A stretch of DNA of 5,305 bases from Paucidesulfovibrio sp050251775 (lineage in GTDB: Bacteria; Desulfobacterota; Desulfovibrionia; Desulfovibrionales; Desulfovibrionaceae). The DNA is taken from assembly GCA_050251775.1 (NCBI GenBank), contig JBFWMD010000134.1, positions 1 to 5,305 of the forward strand, written 5' to 3'. A model generated the notes under the pieces. That model had not been told where the DNA came from, made no database searches, and worked only from the letters and a program-made list of their open reading frames with translations. Position numbers and translations under genes: made by a program. This document shows positions 1-5,121 of this stretch, piece after piece. The first letter of the stretch is position 1, and the number at the start of each line of letters is the position of its first letter.

Positions 1-49
1 TCTGGTGTCTGAGGTTTTCCGCCAGGAGCAGGCTGAATTACTTTTGTTT

Positions 50-190
50 TTACAGGAGCGTGTTTTCCGCGTAGTTGGTGATGAAAAAGGAAAGCCCCAG
101 GTTGAACGCCAGGATGAGAAGCAGGATGCTCCAGGAGAGCACCTTGACGAATTGCAGCGGCATGGCCCGGCTGATGGAGGAAGGGGTCAA
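50..190 (-). CDS. Small single-pass membrane protein (46 aa), hypothetical
   Basis: I do not recognise a named family. The product is 46 residues: a short polar N-terminus (MTPSSISRA...), then one hydrophobic helix at about residues 18-37 (core SWSILLLILAFNLGLSFF), then a short polar tail ending NYAENTLL. This is the shape of a small inner-membrane protein, either anchored or acting as a small partner of a larger complex. I chose the TTG at 190 because AGGAG lies 8 bases upstream; the in-frame ATG at 163 has no Shine-Dalgarno sequence and would give a 37-residue protein with the same helix. The gene begins 17 bases after the pgi stop on the same strand, so the two are probably co-transcribed. 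Function unknown. A chance ORF is possible at this length, but helix, ribosome binding site and spacing agree. Confidence 0.62.
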   Translation of the reverse strand: MTPSSISRAMPLQFVKVLSWSILLLILAFNLGLSFFITNYAENTLL

Positions 191-198
191 TCCAGATA

Positions 199-203
199 CT
201 CCT
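199..203 (-). promoter_or_regulatory. Ribosome binding site of the small membrane protein
   Basis: AGGAG on the minus strand, 8 bases before the TTG codon at 190. It sits in the short gap after the pgi stop codon and is the main reason to prefer the TTG start over the ATG nine codons further in. Confidence 0.6.
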
Positions 204-207
204 GCAC

Positions 208-1551
208 TTAAAACGTCTGTTTGTTCCGGGTTGCGCCGAGAAAGGTTTCCAAATCAGCTTTTTCGTCGGAAAGGCCCTCCGCGCCCAGGCGCGCCTTGGC
301 CAGCCGCTTGCCCAGCTCCACGGCGGGCTGGTCCACGGGATTGATGCCCATGAGCCAGCCGGTCAGCAGGGTGGCCGCGCCCAGCAGGGCAATAAGCTTG
401 CCCGCAGTGCGCTGGTTCGGCCGGGCAAGCTGCACCTCCACCAGGGGAACGCCGCTCTTGTGCAGGGCCATGCGCGTTCCCAGGCCCTCGGCGTGGATCA
501 GCTCGCCGAAGTCCTTGCCGCGCACGTAAGAGAACTTGTCCGGAAGGTCCGCCGGAAACTTCGGCCCTCGGGGCTGGCTCGGACTGGTCAGGAAGATGCA
601 GGCCTTGTTGCGCGGGCCGTCCAGGAACATCTGATTCACGGAGTGCTGGTCCGTGACGCCCACGGCCGGGATGGGCTGGCTGCCCTTGCCCTGCTTGCCG
701 AGGCTCTCGGCCCAGAGCTGGGCGAACCAGTCGCCAAACCGGGACAGGGGTGGAATGTAGGTGAAAAAGATCAGTTCCGCAAACCCGGCGTCCATGAGCG
801 AACGCGCCCAGACCGCCAGCTCAAAGGCCGGATGCGCGGCCAGGGCCGCGCTGGTCAGGCTCTGCCCGGCCAGGGGCGCGGCCACCTCCTGGGCGCCCTC
901 GATGAGCGCGCGGCAGTCCAGCCCGAGAAACGCCGCCGGAACCAGGCCCACAGCCGAGAGCACGGAATAGCGCCCGCCCAGGTTGTCCGGCACGGGCAGG
1001 GAGCGGATGCCCTGGTCCCTGGCCTCGCCGCGCAAAAAGCCCGCCTCCGCGTCCGTAACCAGGAGCATGTGCTCCTTCCAGGCATCCCCCAGGTGCTCGC
1101 GCATCCACTCGCGCGTGAGGAAATACTGGCCCACGGTCTCAATGGTCCCGCCGGACTTGGAAACGGTGACCACCACGGTTTTTTCCGGGGGCAACTTTTC
1201 CAGGCAGGTTTCCAGCCAGCCCGCGTCCACATTGTCCGCGATCCAGAGCCAGGGGCCGGTGTGGCCGGGCTGGTCCTGGCCGGGGGCAAAGGCCTTTTGC
1301 AGGGCGCGCGCGCCCAGGGCCGAGCCGCCGATGCCCAGAAGGAGCATATGCTCGAAACCGCGCAGCCAGGGGGTCAGCGCGTCCAGCTCCGGTAGGAGTT
1401 TCGGCACGAAGTCCATGCGCAGGAACGGCAGCTTGCCCCCGGTCACCTCCGAACGCAGAAGATCGGCCAATTCTCCGGCGCGGGCGCGGTATTGGGCGTC
1501 GTCCAGATCAGCGAATCCGGCGTTGGTCCAGTCCAGATGGTCGGTGGTCAT
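208..1551 (-). CDS. pgi: Glucose-6-phosphate isomerase
   Basis: Cytosolic enzyme interconverting glucose 6-phosphate and fructose 6-phosphate in glycolysis and gluconeogenesis. The protein has 447 residues, typical of the compact bacterial form and shorter than the roughly 550-residue E. coli type. Seen in the sequence: the first SIS-domain phosphate-binding loop GIGGSALGAR (73-82); the second sugar-phosphate loop SKSGGTIET (131-139); the family signature DNLGGRYSVLSAVG (189-202); the catalytic-glutamate segment WAESLGKQGKG (Glu282, matching the E. coli glutamate in MESNGK); the ring-opening histidine in DQHSVNQMF (His303); and the C-terminal signature NPVDQPAVELGK with Lys415. The ATG at 1551 has AAGGAG (1559-1564) 7 bases upstream, so the start is well supported. 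It is transcribed divergently from rlmN and is probably first in a transcript with the small membrane gene after it. No damage is visible. Confidence 0.97.
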   Translation of the reverse strand: MTTDHLDWTNAGFADLDDAQYRARAGELADLLRSEVTGGKLPFLRMDFVPKLLPELDALTPWLRGFEHMLLLGIGGSALGARALQKAFAPGQDQPGHTGPWLWIADNVDAGWLETCLEKLPPEKTVVVTVSKSGGTIETVGQYFLTREWMREHLGDAWKEHMLLVTDAEAGFLRGEARDQGIRSLPVPDNLGGRYSVLSAVGLVPAAFLGLDCRALIEGAQEVAAPLAGQSLTSAALAAHPAFELAVWARSLMDAGFAELIFFTYIPPLSRFGDWFAQLWAESLGKQGKGSQPIPAVGVTDQHSVNQMFLDGPRNKACIFLTSPSQPRGPKFPADLPDKFSYVRGKDFGELIHAEGLGTRMALHKSGVPLVEVQLARPNQRTAGKLIALLGAATLLTGWLMGINPVDQPAVELGKRLAKARLGAEGLSDEKADLETFLGATRNKQTF

Positions 1552-1583
1552 GTCGGATCTCCTTGTTGACGTTCGGGCTTCGG

Positions 1584-1600
1584 GCAGAGCCGGGCTCTGC
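1584..1600 (-). other. Perfect 7-bp hairpin in the pgi leader
   Basis: GCAGAGC (1584-1590) and GCTCTGC (1594-1600) are exact inverted repeats around a 3-base loop. The hairpin ends about 20 bases upstream of the pgi Shine-Dalgarno sequence. No run of T follows on either strand, so it does not look like an intrinsic terminator. It could be an RNA structure in the pgi 5' leader or a protein-binding dyad. Two CGGGC copies just beside it (1574-1578, 1581-1585) add to the local repetitiveness. Role unknown. Confidence 0.35.
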
Positions 1601-1622
1601 GGCCTGGCAAAGACGCCTTGGG

Positions 1623-1653
1623 CTTATATGCTACAAATTCCGAATTTTTCCAA
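1623..1653 (-). promoter_or_regulatory. Weak sigma70-like promoter candidate for pgi
   Basis: On the minus strand TATAAG (1623-1628) resembles a -10 box and TTGGAA (1648-1653) a -35 box, but the 19-base spacer is longer than ideal. This AT-rich patch stands out in the divergent gap and would give a leader of about 65 bases including the hairpin at 1584-1600. It is a reading by eye; no other pgi promoter stands out. Confidence 0.2.
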
Positions 1654-1807
1654 CTGCGGGGAAGCCCTGGAAAGGCCTGCCGCAGCATGTCTCCTTTGAA
1701 TCTCTACAAATGCTGTGTCCGGCGCGTATGCATTGGACGTCCATTATTTTCCGTGGCGAACGCAGCCGTCCGGCCATACGCCTGGGCATGAACCCCAAGG
1801 GCTGGCC

Positions 1808-1836
1808 TTGACAGCCGCCCCCCAGCGTCACATTGT
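1808..1836 (+). promoter_or_regulatory. Possible rlmN promoter with consensus -35 box
   Basis: TTGACA (1808-1813) is a perfect -35 hexamer. At the ideal 17-base spacing lies CATTGT (1831-1836), a poor -10 match (3 of 6). Transcription from here would begin only a base or two before the rlmN ATG at 1845, giving an essentially leaderless message, which would fit the absence of a Shine-Dalgarno sequence. The weak -10 box makes this tentative. Confidence 0.22.
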
Positions 1837-1844
1837 CGCCGCAT

Positions 1845-2888
1845 ATGACCAAAATCAACCTGCTCGACCTGAGCTATGACCGGCTTGAGGCCTTTGTGGT
1901 GGAAACCCTCGGGGAGCCGCGCTTTCGCACCCAGCAGCTTTGGCGCTGGATCTGGCAGAAGGACGCCCGAAACTTCGAGGAGATGACCAACCTCTCCAAG
2001 GACCTGCGCATGCGCCTGCCCCTGATCGCCTACGTGCGCTGGCCCGAGGTCGTGGGATTGCAACGCTCCCAGGACGGCACGGTCAAGTTTCTGCTCTCCC
2101 TGGAGGACGGCAGGCTCATCGAAACCGTGCTCATCCCCAGCGTGCAGGGCCGCTACACCCAGTGCCTCTCCACCCAGGTGGGCTGCGCCATGGCCTGCAC
2201 CTTCTGCAACACGGGGCTGATGGGCTTCGAGCGGAACATGACCCACGGCGAAATCCTGGGCCAGATCCTCGTGGGTCGCCGCTACCTCGCGGACAACAAT
2301 CTGGCCGAGCTGCGCAACCTGGTGTTCATGGGCATGGGCGAGCCACTGAACAACCTGGACAATCTGCTCGCGGCGTTGCGTTCCATGAACAGCGACCTGG
2401 GCCTGAAAATTTCCTGGCGGCGCGCCACGGTTTCCACTGTGGGCCTGCCCAAACAGCTCGACATCCTCGGCGAGTCCGAGCTGGCCCTGCCCGCCATCTC
2501 CCTGCACGCGCCCACCCAGGAACTGCGCGAGAAGATCATGCCCAAGGCCGCGCGCGTGCCCCTGGACGAACTCCTGGCCTGCCTGGACCGCTTTCCCCTG
2601 CGCCCGCGCGAGCGCATCACCTTTGAGTATCTGCTGCTCGGCGGGGTCAACGACTCCCTGGAGCACGCCAAACAACTGGCCAAGCTGCTCGGCCAGCGTC
2701 GCTGCAAGGTCAACCTCATTGCCTACAACGCCACTGAGGACGCGCCCTACCACGCGCCGGACCACGATCAGGTCATCCGCTTTGAAAAACTGCTCTGGGA
2801 CAAAGGCATGACCGCCACCATCCGCCGCTCCATGGGCGCGGACATCAAGGCCGCCTGCGGGCAATTGAAGGCGGAGACAGGGAAGTAG
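1845..2888 (+). CDS. rlmN: Dual-specificity 23S rRNA (A2503-C2)/tRNA (A37-C2) methyltransferase RlmN
   Basis: Radical-SAM enzyme that methylates C2 of A2503 in 23S rRNA and, in this family, A37 of some tRNAs, supporting translational accuracy. Seen in the 347-residue protein (ATG numbering): an N-terminal RNA-binding region with FRTQQLWRWIWQKDARNFEEM (27-47, an insert-and-fold segment typical of the family); the iron-sulfur motif CAMACTFC with Cys114, Cys118 and Cys121; the SAM-binding GMGEP (163-167); and near the C-terminus ADIKAACGQL with Cys338. Cys107 (in TQCLSTQVGC) and Cys338 match the two catalytic cysteines of E. coli RlmN (118 and 355), which supports RlmN over unrelated radical-SAM proteins. 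The ATG at 1845 is preferred; TTG at 1833 is in frame and would add four residues, and a stop at 1809-1811 limits any longer form. Neither start has a clear Shine-Dalgarno sequence. Length is normal and no damage is seen. Confidence 0.96.
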   Translation: MTKINLLDLSYDRLEAFVVETLGEPRFRTQQLWRWIWQKDARNFEEMTNLSKDLRMRLPLIAYVRWPEVVGLQRSQDGTVKFLLSLEDGRLIETVLIPSVQGRYTQCLSTQVGCAMACTFCNTGLMGFERNMTHGEILGQILVGRRYLADNNLAELRNLVFMGMGEPLNNLDNLLAALRSMNSDLGLKISWRRATVSTVGLPKQLDILGESELALPAISLHAPTQELREKIMPKAARVPLDELLACLDRFPLRPRERITFEYLLLGGVNDSLEHAKQLAKLLGQRRCKVNLIAYNATEDAPYHAPDHDQVIRFEKLLWDKGMTATIRRSMGADIKAACGQLKAETGK

Positions 2889-2937
2889 CCCGAAGCCGAC
2901 CCTGCCTCGCCTCCCCGCCGCCATCGGGCCGTTCCTC

Positions 2938-2976
2938 ACGAATTCCTGTCAATAGGGAAAATTCGTCCTTTTGCTT
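2938..2976 (+). terminator. Possible intrinsic terminator after rlmN
   Basis: ACGAATT (2938-2944) pairs with AATTCGT (2960-2966) to give a 7-bp stem around a 15-base loop, in which CC and GG could pair further. T-rich sequence CCTTTTGCTTT follows directly. It lies 50 bases after the rlmN stop. The stem is AT-rich and the T tract is interrupted, so efficiency is uncertain. Confidence 0.38.
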
Positions 2977-2994
2977 TCCATTTCCTTTCCATTT
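2974..2994 (+). repeat. Tandem 10-base direct repeat, 11-base period
   Basis: CTTTCCATTT occurs at 2974-2983 and again at 2985-2994, one helical turn apart, in the AT-rich stretch ahead of the Rhs gene. It may be a regulator site, or simply low-complexity sequence in the tail of the rlmN terminator. Confidence 0.4.
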
Positions 2995-3032
2995 TTATCC
3001 TGGCCTCAAAACCGGGATTAGCCTTGCGAAAA

Positions 3033-3069
3033 TCCCGCCGCATTGAACATCCGACATTGCGCGGCGGGA
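3033..3069 (+). other. 9-bp GC-rich inverted repeat in the Rhs leader
   Basis: TCCCGCCGC (3033-3041) pairs exactly with GCGGCGGGA (3061-3069) around a 19-base loop. It ends 11 bases before the Shine-Dalgarno sequence of the Rhs gene. No T run follows on the plus strand, so it is not a terminator for that strand. It could be an mRNA structure limiting Rhs translation, or a binding dyad. I see no convincing promoter in 2889-3092. Confidence 0.4.
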
Positions 3070-3080
3070 AATCAACCGCA

Positions 3081-3086
3081 AGGAGG
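3081..3086 (+). promoter_or_regulatory. Strong ribosome binding site of the Rhs gene
   Basis: AGGAGG, 6 bases before ATG 3093. It decides the start: the frame is open further up to a TTG at 3024, but that codon has no Shine-Dalgarno sequence and would read through the inverted repeat at 3033-3069. Confidence 0.8.
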
Positions 3087-3092
3087 AAGGAA

Positions 3093-4421
3093 ATGGAAAG
3101 GAAGTATTCGCTGCAACTGGAACGTGGCGGCCAAGGCCGAATTGCCGTAAAAAACGAAAACGTGAACGGTTGGCCCGTGTCCTGGGAGTACCGCTACGAC
3201 GGCGCGGGCCGACTGGCCGGGGTGAATCGGGACGGCGCGGGCGTGGAACTCTACCTCTACGATGCCCAGGGCCGCCGGGCCGAGGATTATGTGCCGCTAC
3301 GCGGGCAAATGGACCGGGTTTTCCGCTACGGCCCGGACAACCGCCTGCTCCAGGCCGGGGATGCACGCTACGATCATGACAAAAGAGGCTTCCGCAGTCG
3401 CAAGATCACGCCGCAGGGCGAGACGCGCTATCACTACGCACCCGACTACCGCTTGCTGGCCGTGGAGCTGCCGGATGGTCGCGTCGTGGAATACGGGCAC
3501 GACGATCAGGGCCTGCGCAACGCCAAGTACGTGGACGGGAGGCTCACGGAGCGGTTCCACTGGCATGACCGTGCTCATCTGGCGGCCTGGTCCCATGTGG
3601 ATGTCGCGGGCGGGCAATGGTGGGAAGTAGCTTATGGCCAAGATGGTCGGCCTGTGGGATTGGTTACACAAGATCACGGGCACAGCCAGGGTCAACACGC
3701 GGAAATCCTTTTGCATACGGACCAGATTGGCAGCGTGCGGGTGGTTGAGTTCCCCACCGAAGGCATGGTAAAGGAAATCCTGTACGACGCTTTCGGCAAC
3801 GTGGTGCGCGACGGCAATCCGTATCTGCTCTCGCCCCTCGGATTTGCGGGCGGCCTGCAGGACTGGGATACGGGACTCGTCCGCTTCGGCTGGCGCGATT
3901 ACGACCCGGATACGGGGAGATTCACCGCCAAAGACCCCATCGGCGCAGCGGGCGGCGACCCGGACTGGTATGGGTATTGTTTAGATGATCCGGTCAATGG
4001 ACGAGATCCGCAGGGGTTGGACGCGGACTGCATTTCCATAGATGGCAGCATTTCCGGTTTTGGATTGCATGGTGAGGCCGGAGGCGGAATTTGCCGGGAT
4101 GATGATTGGAATTTCAGGGCAATGGGACATGTGGATGGTGGGGCCGGGAATGGTTGGGGTGGGGGAGTCGCGGGTACTCTCACAACGACGAACGCCGACC
4201 ATGTTGATAAGCTAGAAGGACCCGCTCTCTTAGAGGGCGGCAGTACTCCCCTGCCGGGAAAAATTCTTGGTGGCAGGCCGACCATTGGCTACGACAAGGT
4301 ATATGGTAGCGACTACAAAGGGGATGCCTATTCGGTCGGGGTCGGATGGGGAACGCCGAGCGTACCAGAAGTCAAGGTTCGGCAACAAAACACCGTGCTG
4401 TGGGGAAAAAACCGGGAATAA
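3093..4421 (+). CDS. Short Rhs/YD-repeat protein with glycine-rich C-terminal putative toxin domain
   Basis: Polymorphic-toxin protein of 442 residues. Residues 30-235 carry degenerate YD repeats (YRYDGAGRLAGV, LYLYDAQGRR, VAYGQDGRPVGL, ILYDAFGNV). Residues about 245-309 are the conserved RHS-associated core: LGFAGGLQDWDTGLVRFGWRD, then YDPDTGRFTAKDPIG, DWYGYCLDDP, ending DPVNGRDPQGL. In known Rhs proteins the core self-cleaves just after DPxGL and releases the variable tip; the conserved aspartates are present, so cleavage after Leu309 is plausible. Residues 310-442 are an unrecognised domain, 22% glycine (29 of 133), looking beta-rich, with no catalytic motif I can name. Full Rhs proteins are often over 1000 residues with PAAR or secretion regions; none is here, so this is a compact form or an N-terminally reduced copy. 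The strong Shine-Dalgarno sequence argues it is expressed. The likely immunity gene follows after 15 bases. Confidence 0.88.
   Translation: MERKYSLQLERGGQGRIAVKNENVNGWPVSWEYRYDGAGRLAGVNRDGAGVELYLYDAQGRRAEDYVPLRGQMDRVFRYGPDNRLLQAGDARYDHDKRGFRSRKITPQGETRYHYAPDYRLLAVELPDGRVVEYGHDDQGLRNAKYVDGRLTERFHWHDRAHLAAWSHVDVAGGQWWEVAYGQDGRPVGLVTQDHGHSQGQHAEILLHTDQIGSVRVVEFPTEGMVKEILYDAFGNVVRDGNPYLLSPLGFAGGLQDWDTGLVRFGWRDYDPDTGRFTAKDPIGAAGGDPDWYGYCLDDPVNGRDPQGLDADCISIDGSISGFGLHGEAGGGICRDDDWNFRAMGHVDGGAGNGWGGGVAGTLTTTNADHVDKLEGPALLEGGSTPLPGKILGGRPTIGYDKVYGSDYKGDAYSVGVGWGTPSVPEVKVRQQNTVLWGKNRE
3897..4019 (+). repeat. Rhs core repeat, copy 1 (within the intact Rhs gene)
   Basis: Codons for residues 269-309, from DYDPDTGRF to DPQGL. 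By hand alignment it matches 4999-5121 at 102 of 123 bases without gaps, including 46 of 47 in 3927-3973 and 20 identical at 3984-4003. Similarity ends sharply on both sides: before the first Asp codon and straight after DPxGL. The repeat is a candidate site for homologous exchange of C-terminal tips. Confidence 0.9.
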
Positions 4422-4426
4422 CAATT

Positions 4427-4431
4427 GGAGG
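4427..4431 (+). promoter_or_regulatory. Ribosome binding site of the candidate immunity gene
   Basis: GGAGG, 5 bases before GTG 4437. It favours the GTG over the TTG at 4425, which overlaps this motif and has no Shine-Dalgarno sequence of its own. Confidence 0.6.
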
Positions 4432-4436
4432 CTGGC

Positions 4437-4913
4437 GTGGAATCATTGGACTGTCTTTGCTCGTCTAGAAGCATCTTTCTAGGTAGAGCTATCTTCAGCA
4501 TCACCGCGCTGTTGGGGAGTACACTAATTCTCGTCGGCCTCCTTGTTTTGTATCATGGTCGGCTGGTCGGGCTGGCAATGTCCGGATTTGCGTTGCTTTG
4601 GCTCGTTTTTGTCAGCAGGCTGTACTATATTCCAGTCAAGATAACAGGGTCACAAATCGTAACCAAATTTTTGTTTTGGACCCGACGCATACCAATGTGC
4701 AACATCTCAAAAATCACCGTGAAGAGATACGACCGTTGGATACCGTTGACCACTAAAACGGAAAAAGTGGAGTCCATATTCATGCGTGTCGATGGGCTCT
4801 TTTTGCGATACGTATTCTGGCTGAATGTTCCGGCAGAGAAGGGGGTGGGGGATTTCATTTGCAAACAGGTGCAGGCCACAGGCAATAGCAAGGCGATGAT
4901 CTCCGTCTCTTGA
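4437..4913 (+). CDS. Two-helix membrane protein with possible PH-like domain; candidate Rhs immunity protein
   Basis: I do not recognise a named family. The 158-residue product has a short N-terminus, two hydrophobic helices at about 18-39 (FSITALLGSTLILVGLLVLY) and 44-64 (LVGLAMSGFALLWLVFVSRL), then a soluble part of about 90 residues. That part runs VKITGSQIVTKFLFWTRRIP, then MCNISKITVKRY, then LRYVFWLN, and ends in a helix-like stretch DFICKQVQ. Strand-rich sequence with an I-P-x-x-x-I-x-x-I-x-V pattern after two helices resembles bacterial PH-like (bPH) membrane proteins; this is a resemblance by eye. It lies 15 bases after the Rhs stop, the usual position of an immunity gene. Its low GC (33% in 4621-4680 against 67% in 2581-2640 of rlmN) suggests recent acquisition. 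A membrane-bound immunity protein would suit a toxin acting at the inner membrane; that is inference. Confidence 0.8.
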   Translation: MESLDCLCSSRSIFLGRAIFSITALLGSTLILVGLLVLYHGRLVGLAMSGFALLWLVFVSRLYYIPVKITGSQIVTKFLFWTRRIPMCNISKITVKRYDRWIPLTTKTEKVESIFMRVDGLFLRYVFWLNVPAEKGVGDFICKQVQATGNSKAMISVS

Positions 4914-4974
4914 GCTCAACAGAAGTTACATTTCCATATGTACTTCATAGCTGCTGCCTGTACAAATCAACTCC

Positions 4975-4995
4975 CTGCGGCACGCAGCTTCTTTT
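4975..4995 (+). terminator. Weak terminator-like hairpin after the toxin/immunity pair
   Basis: CTGCG (4975-4979) and CGCAG (4983-4987) form a 5-bp GC-rich stem with a 3-base loop, followed by CTTCTTTT. It lies about 60 bases after the immunity stop and just before the orphan Rhs core. The stem is short, so this is tentative. If active, it would keep the orphan cassette silent. Confidence 0.28.
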
Positions 4996-4998
4996 CAA

Positions 4999-5121
4999 GA
5001 CTACGGTCCCGACACCGGCCGCTTCACGGCCAAAGACCCCATCGGCGCGGCGGGCGGCGACCCGGACTGGTATGGATACTGCCTGGATGATCCGGTCAAT
5101 GGACGGGACCCTGAGGGGTTA
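4999..5121 (+). repeat. Rhs core repeat, copy 2 (orphan)
   Basis: Second copy of the 123-base core segment at 3897-4019. The 21 differences are mostly third-position changes: only two of 41 codons differ in meaning (Asp to Gly at the third, Gln to Glu in DPxGL). Both copies therefore look shaped by selection on the protein. Copy 2 uses more GC-ending codons (CGC, GCG, TAC, TGC, CTG) than copy 1 (AGA, GCA, TAT, TGT, TTA). Confidence 0.9.

Noticed and set aside
1..49. Possible next minus-strand gene or terminator at the left edge
   Set aside because: No start codon on the minus strand, and the GCC/GGC pairing near 21-33 is too weak to call a hairpin.
460..1395. Long plus-strand open frame opposite pgi (311 codons)
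   Set aside because: It mirrors the antisense of a confident pgi gene in high-GC DNA, where such open frames arise by codon bias. It has no recognisable domain.
1563..1811. Plus-strand open frame in the pgi-rlmN gap (82 codons)
   Set aside because: TTG start without a ribosome binding site, covering the pgi leader hairpin, with no family-like sequence.
1704..2939. Long minus-strand open frame opposite rlmN (411 codons)
   Set aside because: Antisense shadow of a confident gene, composed of the histidine/glutamine/glycine-rich sequence typical of such shadows.
3024..3092. Upstream TTG start for the Rhs gene (23 extra residues)
   Set aside because: No Shine-Dalgarno sequence, and it would read through the GC-rich inverted repeat. 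ATG 3093 has AGGAGG at ideal spacing.
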